Source of the DNA: [Eubacterium] cellulosolvens LD2006
GTDB lineage: Bacteria; Bacillota; Clostridia; Lachnospirales; Lachnospiraceae
NCBI RefSeq assembly: GCF_000621585.1
Contig: NZ_JHXY01000031.1
Coordinates: 1 to 32,647 of the forward strand
Direction: 5' to 3'
DNA: 32,647 nt
Under the pieces are notes generated by a model. It had not been told where the DNA came from and did no database searches. It saw only the letters and a list, made by a program, of their open reading frames with translations. Below are positions 1 to 7,026 of this stretch, piece after piece. Each line of letters starts with the position of its first letter. Position 1 is the stretch's first letter. A program made the position numbers and the translations under genes.

Positions 1-5
1 GATAA

Positions 6-167
6 CAATTTAAGCAAACGGATCGAGGCCGAACTACTGGCAAACCATATCTCGCAGTGCATGGTACACCGTACAAAACTGTAATTAAACCGTCTACCAT
101 ATTTGGCGGAGACAAGACTGATATAGAAATCATGAGATACGTATCATATAAGGTTGATCAAGAATAG
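6..167 (+). pseudogene. 3' remnant of an unknown gene at the left edge
   Basis: The frame reads 53 sense codons from position 6 to a TAG at 165-167, with a TAA just before it at 3-5. The residues (for example GKPYLAVHGTPYKTVIKPS) look like ordinary protein rather than low-complexity read-through. There is no start codon with a ribosome binding site, so this is best read as the tail of a gene that is truncated or frameshifted near the window edge. I do not recognise the family. Nothing convincing lies between 168 and 400, which is AT-rich and probably holds the promoter for the next gene. Confidence 0.3.
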
Positions 168-400
168 ATACTTAGAATAAACTAATATGGGCAGTATACA
201 ACGGTTGAAAAGATATATTCAACGGTCTAAAAGTCTCACCGTGAGAATATAAAGTTAAAGATTGTGAGATATGTTACTGAAGATGAGAGTTTAGTACACA
301 AGGCGGAAAGAACGTTAATTGTGGTAAAATAAAATTCAATGAGAAGTAAGGAAGTGGCAGAATATCCACTTGGTACGAAGGGGAGAAGGAAAGAAGAACC

Positions 401-760
401 ATGGGAAAGAAAATAATCCCATCCGCGTCAGAAGTGCGTGAATATCTGGAGAAATAAGATGCTGCGCGTAAAGTGTGTATAAAAAACGGAGAATCATACG
501 TCATTACCGGATTGAAGTTTCCGGGGGAAAATATCTGGCGATCTAAGATTACGCTGCCTTTGTTGGTGGCGGCGGAAAACGTTGGCGCATCCAAGGAAGA
601 AATATGGGAACTCTGCAGGAAGATTGCGCAGACGACACACGCGCCTGTTACAAAAAAGGAATATCTTCGGATGTCTCCCTTTGCACGGAAGGAAAAGACT
701 GTGGATGCCGTACTAAAGCTGTTGGAGACGTACATTCCTCCTTTTGAACGAGACTATTGA
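401..760 (+). pseudogene. Small unknown protein interrupted by an in-frame TAA
   Basis: An ATG at 401, behind a purine-rich GGAGAAGGAAAG stretch, opens a frame that reads 18 codons, hits TAA at 455-457, and continues without another stop to TAG... the true end at 758-760. The downstream part alone (from a GTG at 473) gives 95 residues with a mixed helical composition ending in IPPFERDY. The N-terminus (MGKKIIPSASEVREYLEK) resembles the start of the RhuM protein downstream at 1161, with a lysine-rich start, then SA-EYL. The likeliest history is a CAA-to-TAA change, giving a broken gene of about 119 codons. A restart at the GTG, or a sequencing error, are alternatives. Function is unknown. Confidence 0.45.
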
Positions 761-789
761 CTTGATTTTGATATTGCAGGTTACTATTA

Positions 790-1164
790 TTGCATCGCTT
801 TGATTGGGAGTCTTTTCTTGATCTTCTGTATGCGGAAGGAGGTCGCATTTCTGCTATCCTTTGGTGGGATTACTGCGACACATCGCAGCATTTGGTATCT
901 GTAGGAAGTGGTGGATACCGGGATCCTGACAATGAGAGATATGTATATGCAGAGACCCGGCTTTACAAAAACGGACTGGAAGAGAAAACACTCGACGAAA
1001 TCAAGGTATATATAGACGGGAGAGAAATGCAGGCTTCCAATACGATGACAAATATCGAAGTCATCATCTGGGACCCGCCTTTTATCTCGTCGAGTAATAA
1101 ACGTGAAAATCGCCGAGCAAGTGAGCATTGGACAGTTTTATGTAGGAGTATTTTGGATCAATGA
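790..1164 (+). CDS. Hypothetical protein upstream of rhuM (possibly frameshifted)
   Basis: This 124-codon frame starts at a TTG with no clear ribosome binding site, and its stop overlaps the ATG of the RhuM gene (ATGA), as in translational coupling. The middle of the protein (GGYRDPDNERYVYAETRLYK, then DEIKVYIDGREMQ) looks real. After about residue 96 the better-looking frame is the neighbouring one, which runs VKIAEQVSIGQFYVGVFWIN to a stop at 1202-1204. A one-base frameshift near 1080-1103 is therefore possible. No family was recognised. Treat both the start and the end as uncertain. Confidence 0.35.
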   Translation: MHRFDWESFLDLLYAEGGRISAILWWDYCDTSQHLVSVGSGGYRDPDNERYVYAETRLYKNGLEEKTLDEIKVYIDGREMQASNTMTNIEVIIWDPPFISSSNKRENRRASEHWTVLCRSILDQ

Positions 1165-2210
1165 CAAAGAAGAAAGCGTTACCGATTACATCGTCAGCAG
1201 CTGAGTATCTTACATACATCGCATCGACCGGGGAGACGTCGGAAAGTCTTGAGATGCGCTATGAAGACGAGAATATCTGGATGACGCAGAAAAAGATGGC
1301 TTCGTTATATGAGGTTGATATTCAAACAATCACTGCTCTCATCCAAAAGATCTATGAGGATGCTGAATGGAGCAAAGAAGAAACAATCCGGGAAGTTCGG
1401 ATCGTTGAAGATGAAGGAGACTCACAGACACCTAAAAGTATCATGTTCTATAACCTTCAGATCGTCATTGCTGTTGGATTTCGTCTAGGAAGTGAACGGG
1501 CGGTGCGCCTTCGCAAATGGTTCGGAACAATTATTAAGGACTACACGATCCAAGGTTGGGCAATGGATAAGGAACGGCTGAAAAAAGGACATATGTTTAC
1601 CGAGGAGTTCTTTGAGAGACAGCTACAGCAGATCTGGGAGATACGGCTTTCTGAACGGAAGTTTTATCAGAAGGTGACCGATCTATACGCTACCGCGTTT
1701 GATTACGATAAAGACGCAAAGACCACGCAGCAGTTTTATAAAACAGTTCAGGATAAGATGCACTACGCAGTTCATCGACATACAACGGCGGAGCTGATTG
1801 CCAAAAGAGCAAATGCGGAAAAAGAGCACATGGGATTGACCTCATGGGAACTGGCACCGAATGGGAAAATCCTGAAGACTGATGTCACGATCGCCAACAA
1901 TTATTTGTCCGAAGAAGAGAGGGACGAGCTGGAGCGCATCGTGGCACTGTATTTGGATTATGCAGAATTTCAGGCAAAGAGACATATTCCCATGAGCATG
2001 GAAGACTGGGCGAAGCGACTGGATGGATTTCTGGAATTTAACGGTGATGAGATTTTGACAGGTTCGGGCAAGATCTCTGCGGAAGAGGCGAAGCTTCATG
2101 CCCAGACAGAGTATGAAAAATACAGGATAGTTCAGGATCGCCAATTTCGAAGTGACTTTGACAGATTCTTGGAGTCGGAAAATCAGATGAGTTCTTCTGT
2201 TGAGACCTAA
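1161..2210 (+). CDS. rhuM: RhuM family protein
   Basis: The 349-residue product matches the Virulence_RhuM family along its length. It has an N-terminal motif around residues 34-60 with the order YEDENIWMTQKKMA, then LYEVDIQTI. Next come the family's EWSKEETIREVRIVEDEG and VGFRLGSERAVRLRKW blocks, and then a long helical half with HMGLTSW and DYAEFQAKRHIPMSM near the C-terminus. RhuM proteins are common in bacterial genomic islands. They were named from a Salmonella pathogenicity island, and their biochemical role is unclear; the N-terminal half resembles phage antirepressor/KilA-type DNA-binding domains. The ATG overlaps the preceding stop. It probably heads or shares a transcript with the small genes that follow. 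Confidence 0.9.
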   Translation: MTKKKALPITSSAAEYLTYIASTGETSESLEMRYEDENIWMTQKKMASLYEVDIQTITALIQKIYEDAEWSKEETIREVRIVEDEGDSQTPKSIMFYNLQIVIAVGFRLGSERAVRLRKWFGTIIKDYTIQGWAMDKERLKKGHMFTEEFFERQLQQIWEIRLSERKFYQKVTDLYATAFDYDKDAKTTQQFYKTVQDKMHYAVHRHTTAELIAKRANAEKEHMGLTSWELAPNGKILKTDVTIANNYLSEEERDELERIVALYLDYAEFQAKRHIPMSMEDWAKRLDGFLEFNGDEILTGSGKISAEEAKLHAQTEYEKYRIVQDRQFRSDFDRFLESENQMSSSVET

Positions 2211-2229
2211 GTGATATGGAGATGAATTA

Positions 2230-2445
2230 ATGTTTTTCAAGCGAAAGATTGAGAAAAAAAACTATGATAAAGCCTCCATGAAACCGGTAATCAGAGTCTC
2301 TATCTGTCATGGAGAACAAGTGGCAGGCTTCAAAAATATTGCTACAGGTGAGTTTAAAGAAATCATGCTCATAAAGAACGAGGATGATTTGTTAGTATTC
2401 AAAGAAACATATGGTATTACTGGAGAGATAGAAAAGATATATTAA
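2230..2445 (+). CDS. Conserved small hypothetical protein
   Basis: This is a 71-residue protein with a basic start (MFFKRKIEKKNYDKAS) followed by KPVIRVSICHGEQVAGFKNI and a C-terminal helix ending in YGITGEIEKIY. It resembles short clostridial proteins of unknown function that carry an SICxGEQVAGFK-type core. No catalytic motif is visible apart from the single cysteine. It starts 19 bases after rhuM, behind a GGAGATGA sequence, and is probably co-transcribed. Confidence 0.65.
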   Translation: MFFKRKIEKKNYDKASMKPVIRVSICHGEQVAGFKNIATGEFKEIMLIKNEDDLLVFKETYGITGEIEKIY

Positions 2446-2491
2446 CGGAAAAGGATAATGCAAGTCGGAATATGAAGGGGAGGAACAAATA

Positions 2492-2824
2492 GTGCAGTCA
2501 ATCATAGGAAAAACAGTCAGAGGGAAAATTGACCGACCCATTGGTAGTTTTCATCCTCGTTTTCCAGATATGATTTATCCCGTTAACTATGGTTATATTG
2601 AAGGCGTTATTGCAGGAGATGGTGAAGAACAGGATGCCTATGTCCTTGGTACAGACAAGCCGCTAGATGAATTTCAAGGCAAAGTGATTGCAGTATATCA
2701 TCGCTTCAATGATGTGGAAGATAAGTGGATAGTTTCATTGGATGGCTCGGACTATTCGGATGATGAAATATTACAGTTGATTCATTTTCAGGAGCAGTAT
2801 TACGAAGGAGAGTTGGTACGATAA
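2492..2824 (+). CDS. Small inorganic pyrophosphatase-like protein
   Basis: The 110-residue product resembles the soluble inorganic pyrophosphatase family (pyrophosphate to two phosphates, a cytoplasmic Mg-dependent reaction). It has KIDRPIGSFHPRFPDMIYPVNYGYIEG, where KxDRPxGS and YPxNYGYIEG are the family signatures, followed by GDGEEQDAYVLG with the metal-binding acidic residues. It is shorter than the usual soluble enzyme of about 170 residues or more, but short forms like this are common in Firmicutes. It begins at GTG 2492, with GGGGAGG eight to ten bases upstream. Enzyme activity is inferred only from the family. Confidence 0.75.
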   Translation: MQSIIGKTVRGKIDRPIGSFHPRFPDMIYPVNYGYIEGVIAGDGEEQDAYVLGTDKPLDEFQGKVIAVYHRFNDVEDKWIVSLDGSDYSDDEILQLIHFQEQYYEGELVR

Positions 2825-2862
2825 TGAGGCATGATTTAAATAGATGATAGAGGAGAGGAAAA

Positions 2863-3396
2863 ATGTCAGATAATGACACAAGCAAATATATATCTTTGAT
2901 ACTTCGTCATAAGCCGGAAACAATCGGGATTACTCTTGATGAACATGGCTGGGCAAATGTATCAGAACTTATAGCAGGAGTGAATAAGACACATCCTTTG
3001 GACACAGAGATTCTTGAAAGAATCGTAGCTGAGGATGAGAAGCAGAGATATTCATTCAATGTAGATAAAACGTTAATTCGTGCAAATCAGGGTCATTCGA
3101 TACCTGTTGATGTCGAGCTTCAGGAAGTTGCTCCACCGGATATTCTTTATCATGGAACTGGAGAGAAATACACAGCATCTATTGAGGGGCAGGGACTTAT
3201 TCCAAAATCTCGATTGTATGTACATTTGTCTGGCGATATAGACACTGCAAGAAAAGTCGGGAGTCGTCATGGAAAGCCGGTTATTTATGAAGTGAAAAGC
3301 GGCAAGATGTACAGAGATGGCATTACCTTTTACAGATCTGAAAATGGTGTTTGGCTGACGAAGTTTGTAGATGCCAAGTATTTAGAAAGGCTATGA
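2863..3396 (+). CDS. kptA: RNA 2'-phosphotransferase, Tpt1/KptA family
   Basis: The 177-residue length is typical for KptA. Residues 13-17 read ILRHK, carrying the R-H pair of the family's catalytic Arg-His-Arg-Arg set. Then come ILYHGTG around residues 94-100 and GLIPKSRLYVHLSGD around 110-124, which match the second half of the active site. Tpt1/KptA enzymes move an internal 2'-phosphate from RNA to NAD+. In eukaryotes this finishes tRNA splicing; in bacteria the natural substrate is not settled, and RNA repair or ADP-ribosylation of phosphorylated ends has been suggested. The ATG sits behind GAGGAGAGG. The gene is the clearest RNA-metabolism member of this accessory run. Confidence 0.92.
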   Translation: MSDNDTSKYISLILRHKPETIGITLDEHGWANVSELIAGVNKTHPLDTEILERIVAEDEKQRYSFNVDKTLIRANQGHSIPVDVELQEVAPPDILYHGTGEKYTASIEGQGLIPKSRLYVHLSGDIDTARKVGSRHGKPVIYEVKSGKMYRDGITFYRSENGVWLTKFVDAKYLERL

Positions 3397-3428
3397 TGAA
3401 TAGCCATATCTGACCTGGGAGGACATAA

Positions 3429-3896
3429 ATGTCAGCAACGATAATGATCAGAGCTGCACAGGAGATAGACTTTAATTGTATAAAAACTATAACGCAAACA
3501 ACGATATGGTCGATATACCCAAAATACTATCCGAAAGGAGCAGTTCAGTTTTTCAGCGATTACCATTCTGATGAAAGGATTAAGACTGATATCGGATCCG
3601 GAAAAGTTTTTCTGATCGAAGGAGAGGAAGTTATAATTGGAACAGTAACGGTGATAGATAATGAGATAAATAGGCTGTTTGTTCTACCGGATTATCAAGG
3701 TAAGGGATATGGTGGAGCATTGATGGATTTTGCGGAAGAGATGATCGGTAGGAACTACGATCATATTATTCTAGATGCGTCGTTACCGGGAAAACAGATG
3801 TACATAAAGCGTAATTATGTGGTAAAAAAATACGACATGATTGAAACAGAAAACGGGGACTATCTGTGCTATGACACTATGGAAAAGTTCATGTGA
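3429..3896 (+). CDS. GNAT family N-acetyltransferase
   Basis: This is a 155-residue protein with the GNAT layout. The N-terminal strand and helix are rich in Ile/Thr; a central strand reads GTVTVIDNEINRLFVLPDYQ; and the acetyl-CoA pyrophosphate loop follows as QGKGYGGALMDFAEE (a Q/RxxGxG/A motif) at about residues 91-105. The C-terminal part contains LDASLPGKQMYIKRNYV, as usual for the splayed strand region. The acceptor substrate cannot be told from sequence. The ATG follows GGGAGGACATAA, 32 bases after kptA. Confidence 0.88.
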   Translation: MSATIMIRAAQEIDFNCIKTITQTTIWSIYPKYYPKGAVQFFSDYHSDERIKTDIGSGKVFLIEGEEVIIGTVTVIDNEINRLFVLPDYQGKGYGGALMDFAEEMIGRNYDHIILDASLPGKQMYIKRNYVVKKYDMIETENGDYLCYDTMEKFM

Positions 3897-3945
3897 CGGA
3901 TAATTGTAATCATGAGAAACGCATCTGGTATTGGAGGGGAAAAGG

Positions 3946-4776
3946 ATGTATGGAAAAGCTATTGAGTTATTTCTTGTAAATGGAACGGCAGACAGTCTTA
4001 TAACTGCTGAGTTGTCAAATTGGAATGGTAAAGCGATTAAGATTCCAAGGACAGAAGTTCAGGGATGTGACAGAGAAGACATCAGAGGGGTAGGCGTATA
4101 TTTTTTGATGTGTCAGGAAGATGACGGAACGGATTCAGTGTATATCGGAGAAGCTGAAAATGTTCTGGACAGGTTGACGCAGCATTTACGGGATTATCAA
4201 GCCGGTAAAGAAAAATACTACTGGAACACGGCGGTGATCTTTGTTGGAAGAGACCTCAACAAAGCACTGATTCGATATCTGGAGAATCGTTTTGTTGAGA
4301 TCGCAAAAGCATGCGGCAGATATTCTATACTTACGAAGAATACATACAAGAACACAGTCTTAAAAGAAGCTCAGATCGCTACGATGGAAGAGTTCATTGA
4401 TAATGTAAAGATTCTCATCAACACACTGGGCTATAAAGTCCTTGTACCAGTACCAACTGCAACGGATGACACAGTCTATCTGTATTGCAAAGGTACTGTT
4501 GCGGCCGCGAAAGGATTTGTGAGTACTGGAGGATTTACGGTATTATCTGGTTCAGTTGTATCTGACCATACTGTTCCTTCTTTTGAGAAACAGGGCAAAG
4601 GGTATTTCAACCTGAGAAATACTCTCATAAAGGATGAAGTAATCAAAGACGGCATTTTTCAAAGAGATTATGAATTTAATGCACCCTCAGCGGCTTCCGC
4701 AGTCATTCTTGGACATACTTCCAATGGAAACGTTGATTGGAAAACGGAGAATGGAACAAAACTGAAGGATTTGTAA
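3946..4776 (+). CDS. GIY-YIG nuclease-domain protein with C-terminal DUF4357
   Basis: I chose the ATG at 3946 because GGAGGGGA ends 6 bases before it; an in-frame TTG at 3931 lies upstream of that site. In the 276-residue product the GIY-YIG domain spans about residues 48-130. It has GVY at 50-52, YIG at 66-68, an arginine at 76 and a glutamate at 113 in the correct order for a metal-dependent nuclease of this family. The last ~50 residues (PSAASAVILGHTSNGNVDW) match DUF4357, which is frequently joined to GIY-YIG domains. The biological target is unknown. The gene sits inside the accessory gene run with its own ribosome binding site. Confidence 0.85.
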   Translation: MYGKAIELFLVNGTADSLITAELSNWNGKAIKIPRTEVQGCDREDIRGVGVYFLMCQEDDGTDSVYIGEAENVLDRLTQHLRDYQAGKEKYYWNTAVIFVGRDLNKALIRYLENRFVEIAKACGRYSILTKNTYKNTVLKEAQIATMEEFIDNVKILINTLGYKVLVPVPTATDDTVYLYCKGTVAAAKGFVSTGGFTVLSGSVVSDHTVPSFEKQGKGYFNLRNTLIKDEVIKDGIFQRDYEFNAPSAASAVILGHTSNGNVDWKTENGTKLKDL

Positions 4777-4823
4777 AACACAGGTAGATCTGAGAAGCAA
4801 CCATGAATAAAGGAGGGGAAAAG

Positions 4824-5294
4824 ATGCTCAATGATCGAGTGAAAGTGTTCCTTGAAGAAAAGTCTCTGGGAGATCGGCTCACTGTTCATACTGAAACCAT
4901 AGATACGGTGGAGCACGCAGCACAGCAGATTGGCTGTTCAGAGCCGGAGATTGCAAAGACTTTGTCATTTTTGGTAGAAGACAAGCCATTCATTGTCGTT
5001 ATGGCTGGGGATGGAAGAGTAAACAGCTCAAAGTTTAAGGCAAAATTCCATGCGAAGCCACACATGATTCCCAGGGATCAGGTGGAGACGATGATCGGCT
5101 TCCAACCGGGAGGTGTTTGTCCATTTGCTGTGCCAGGAGACGTTCCGGTCTGGCTGGATATTTCTCTGAAACGATTTACATATGTACACCCTGCCGGCGG
5201 TAATGAGTTTACATCCGTAAAGCTCACACCGGAGGAGCTGGAGAGCGTTTCAAACGCAAAAGGCTGGGTAGATGTATGTAAGGGCTGGGAATGA
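4824..5294 (+). CDS. YbaK/EbsC-type aminoacyl-tRNA deacylase
   Basis: The ATG at 4824 is preceded by AAAGGAGGGG, so the in-frame ATG at 4803 is probably not used. The 156-residue product carries the YbaK/ProX fold signature: EHAAQQIGCSEPEIAKTLSF, then FIVVMAGDGRVNSSKFKAKF, and PGGVCPFAVPGDVPVWLDIS near residues 90-115. Members hydrolyse misacylated tRNAs such as Ala- or Cys-tRNA(Pro) in trans. The lysine needed in the family (in the KFKAK stretch) is present. With KptA it is the second tRNA-linked enzyme in this short run. Confidence 0.88.
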   Translation: MLNDRVKVFLEEKSLGDRLTVHTETIDTVEHAAQQIGCSEPEIAKTLSFLVEDKPFIVVMAGDGRVNSSKFKAKFHAKPHMIPRDQVETMIGFQPGGVCPFAVPGDVPVWLDISLKRFTYVHPAGGNEFTSVKLTPEELESVSNAKGWVDVCKGWE

Positions 5295-5362
5295 GCGATA
5301 GGGACAGAAGAAAAGAATAAAATCTGTGTACATTATGTAAGGAATGGAGGACTTTTCGACGT

Positions 5363-5668
5363 ATGTACAAGATAGAAACCTATATTCCAAAGGAGTCTCT
5401 ACAGGAACTTCGACAGGCATTACTGGAAGTCGATGCGGGGCATATCGGAAAGTATCGGGGATGCTTGTCGTATTATCCGGTTATGGGTGTTTGGTTCTCG
5501 GAAGAAGGAGCGAGTCCTGCGATTGGAACGCCGGGTGAGTGGAGCGAAGAACAGGAACTAAAAATCGAAGTAAACATAGAGGATAACAAGAGAGATAGGG
5601 CTGTGGAAGCAATACGAAGGGTTCATCCCTATGAGGAACCAGTGATCAATGTTATTAAACTGGAATAG
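5363..5668 (+). CDS. YqfO/Nif3-type CutA-like small protein
   Basis: This 101-residue protein begins MYKIETYIPKESLQELRQAL and ends RRVHPYEEPVINVIKLE. That pattern matches the PII/CutA-like ferredoxin-fold domain found as an insert in Nif3/YqfO proteins and as stand-alone proteins. The HPYEEP box near the C-terminus is characteristic. The role of the stand-alone form is unknown; metal or small-molecule binding is assumed from the fold. Its ATG follows GGAGG with a spacer of about 12 bases. An overlapping frame at 5344 is a shadow. Confidence 0.75.
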   Translation: MYKIETYIPKESLQELRQALLEVDAGHIGKYRGCLSYYPVMGVWFSEEGASPAIGTPGEWSEEQELKIEVNIEDNKRDRAVEAIRRVHPYEEPVINVIKLE

Positions 5669-5719
5669 AGAAGACGAAGGAACACTTTTGGCAATGATAG
5701 TAGATTATATGGGGGGAAA

Positions 5720-5806
5720 ATGAGGATGCTTAGTAAGACAAAACGAGTCATGGATCTTATTGTTTTTGTTTTTACTTCGCTTGCGATTGCCGGTGTGTTT
5801 TGTCAA
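5720..5806 (+). pseudogene. 5' half of a small membrane-protein gene, split by an insertion
   Basis: An ATG at 5720 behind GGGGGG starts a basic N-terminus (MRMLSKTKRVMD) and a hydrophobic helix (LIVFVFTSLAIAGVF). The frame then enters the hairpin end of the element at about 5802 and stops at 5825-5827. A second hydrophobic segment in a good coding frame reappears at 6221-6379. The two halves together give a plausible two-helix membrane protein of about 80-85 residues. The family was not recognised. Confidence 0.6.
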
Positions 5807-5809
5807 CTA

Positions 5810-5831
5810 CCCATCACACAAGTGTAATGGG
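5810..5831. repeat. Hairpin at left end of the insertion
   Basis: CCCAT (5810-5814), mismatch C, ACAC, loop AA, GTGT, mismatch A, ATGGG (5827-5831). The helix plan is the same as that of the right-end hairpin at 6191-6212, but the sequence differs. Confidence 0.75.
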
Positions 5832-6102
5832 CTTGCATCTACCCTGTAGTACGTCTACGACTCCTACATTTTATCGGTGTGACTTCCGTGGTGATGTATC
5901 ATAGGGTGGTTAACAACACCCTTTACAGACAAGATATACTCATCTGTAACTGTATCAGGTACTCTCTATGTAAACCTCACGGATTACATATTCCCATGCC
6001 GTACAGTAAATGTGGATGCTTGAGTATATTTTACGTAACACCAAGACTTATGTGCTACAACCTCATATATACTTGCCAATGTACAAAAGAGTGCCTTTAG
6101 TG

Positions 6103-6141
6103 AGCAACACACTTAACGGTTTTCTCTTGGAACTTGTTGCT
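6103..6141 (-). ncRNA. 5' stem-loop of a putative element-encoded RNA
   Basis: AGCAACA at 6103-6109 pairs perfectly with TGTTGCT at 6135-6141. Transcription from the minus-strand promoter at 6148-6176 should start at about 6141, so the RNA would begin with this 7-bp stem. Further along the predicted RNA is another hairpin, GGGTG/CACCC, at about 5905-5922, and its far end is the element's left hairpin. No ORF on the minus strand fits the transcript. The 3' end is unknown, so only the first stem-loop is annotated. Confidence 0.4.
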
Positions 6142-6147
6142 GAGTAT

Positions 6148-6176
6148 ATTATAGCACATACGTTCTTGGCCGACAA
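6148..6176 (-). promoter_or_regulatory. Strong extended -10 promoter inside the insertion
   Basis: On the minus strand TTGTCG (6171-6176) is followed after exactly 17 bases by TATAAT (6148-6153), preceded by TGC, which makes an extended -10. This is close to the sigma-A consensus. It points leftwards into the protein-free part of the element. Confidence 0.65.
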
Positions 6177-6190
6177 TTAACAAGGCTCCT

Positions 6191-6212
6191 CCCACCTGCT
6201 AAAGCAAGTGGG
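6191..6212. repeat. Hairpin at right end of the insertion
   Basis: CCCAC (6191-6195), mismatch C, TGCT, loop AA, AGCA, mismatch A, GTGGG (6208-6212). It mirrors the left-end hairpin in helix lengths, mismatch position and loop. Confidence 0.75.
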
Positions 6213-6220
6213 TTTCCGCC

Positions 6221-6379
6221 TACAACAACCGAAAGGATTTTATTTATGAAATTTGGAATCGTTGCCTACCCGGCGATTACGCTAGTGTTGTGGTATTTCT
6301 ATATTTGGTTTTTCTACGGAAGCATGAGCGCAAAATGGGTTTTGGGTTTACCAAGAAAATGAACGAGCGAAATGCGTAA
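6221..6379 (+). pseudogene. 3' half of the split membrane-protein gene
   Basis: Directly after the insertion the frame reads RKDFIYEIWNRCLPGDYAS, a hydrophobic helix (VVVFLYLVFLR) and a basic tail (KHERKMGFGFTKKMNERNA) to a TAA at 6377-6379. There is no start codon with a ribosome binding site in this frame. An ATG in another frame at 6246 gives a less plausible short product. It completes the topology of the half starting at 5720. Confidence 0.55.
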
Positions 6380-6388
6380 TGTGTGGCT

Positions 6389-6874
6389 TTATAAAAAATA
6401 CATGTGGATTAAAACGACGGTGATTGCTCCAAGCATGAGGAGAAGAACGATAAGAAAACAAGAGAGGATGCTGTTTCGTTGATCTGCATCATGCAAGCGA
6501 GAGGACGGATAGTTTTGTTGGTAGGCAACCGCTCGTCCAGGCATATTTTGAGTAGTTGCTCTTCTGTACAATGCAAGCGGATCACTGGTATGCAGGATTG
6601 CGTTGTAAAAGCTATAGAGCCATTGGATATCAGCAGGGGAACAAATATCTACGTAGGTATTACCGGTTTCATGAACATATCGGTTTCGAATGTCCCGCAA
6701 ACGCCATAACTGGTTACGTGTTTCGTTCCAGCAGGAAACGAATCGAGGACCATCTGTAATTCGTTTCATCTCGTCGATATAAGAAGTCACACCTTTTTCT
6801 GCAAGGAAGAGTTCTTTGCAAAGTTTGTCAAGTTGTTTGTAAGCTTCCATGAATTCGTCATTAATCTGTGTCAT
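6389..6874 (-). CDS. HEPN-like protein with C-terminal membrane anchor
   Basis: The 161-residue product has an all-helical N-terminal domain with RDIRNRYVHETG at about residues 60-71. It gives R63-x4-H68, the Rx4-6H signature of HEPN ribonuclease domains. A linker follows, and a single strong transmembrane helix fills the last ~25 residues (LSCFLIVLLLMLGAITVVL). HEPN domains act as RNases in toxin-antitoxin and abortive infection systems, or as non-catalytic binding domains. The full family could not be named, and one motif is thin evidence. The gene is transcribed away from the ORF6N/conjugation side, and no antitoxin-like nucleotidyltransferase partner is seen next to it. Confidence 0.55.
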   Translation of the reverse strand: MTQINDEFMEAYKQLDKLCKELFLAEKGVTSYIDEMKRITDGPRFVSCWNETRNQLWRLRDIRNRYVHETGNTYVDICSPADIQWLYSFYNAILHTSDPLALYRRATTQNMPGRAVAYQQNYPSSRLHDADQRNSILSCFLIVLLLMLGAITVVLIHMYFL

Positions 6875-6992
6875 TGTATCTCCAACCGAAATATCGCGTT
6901 TTTGTTACATTGTACGTCTTTTACGTTGGTAAGTCTATTGGACGATACAAGGATCTGGCAGGAAAGCGGTTAATAATCTGCATTCGAAAAAT

Positions 6993-7026
6993 GCATCTCT
7001 ATTCGGGTATTCGATGAGGTGCTTTT
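6993..7026 (+). terminator. Orphan terminator-like hairpin (repeat copy A)
   Basis: GCATCTC pairs with GAGGTGC around TATTCGGGTATTCGAT and is followed by TTTTTCTT. No plus-strand gene ends just before it, so it looks like the degenerate copy of the perfect terminator at 7966-8010 carried along in the duplicated unit. Confidence 0.45.

Larger units (their letters stand above)
5802..6220. mobile_element. TnpB-less IS200/IS605-like palindrome-ended insertion (PATE/MITE)
   Basis: This stretch of about 420 bases has no credible protein. It is bounded by two hairpins of identical architecture, each a 5-bp stem, C/A mismatch, 4-bp stem and AA loop (5810-5831 and 6191-6212), and it interrupts a membrane-protein gene. 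Subterminal single-strand hairpins and no target duplication are the marks of IS200/IS605-family elements, which are recognised by the TnpA tyrosine transposase at such hairpins. The element would have to be moved by a TnpA elsewhere in the genome. A strong minus-strand promoter inside it (6148-6176) suggests that it makes a noncoding RNA. The exact cleavage points and which end is left are not determined. Confidence 0.6.

Noticed and set aside
5879-6100. 73-codon plus-strand frame inside the hairpin-ended element
   Set aside because: Cys/Tyr-rich composition, no ribosome binding site, and it overlaps the predicted noncoding transcript.
6181-6220. Right-end hairpin considered as an ordinary terminator
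   Set aside because: It has no proper T run and shares its exact helix plan with the left-end hairpin, so an element end fits better.
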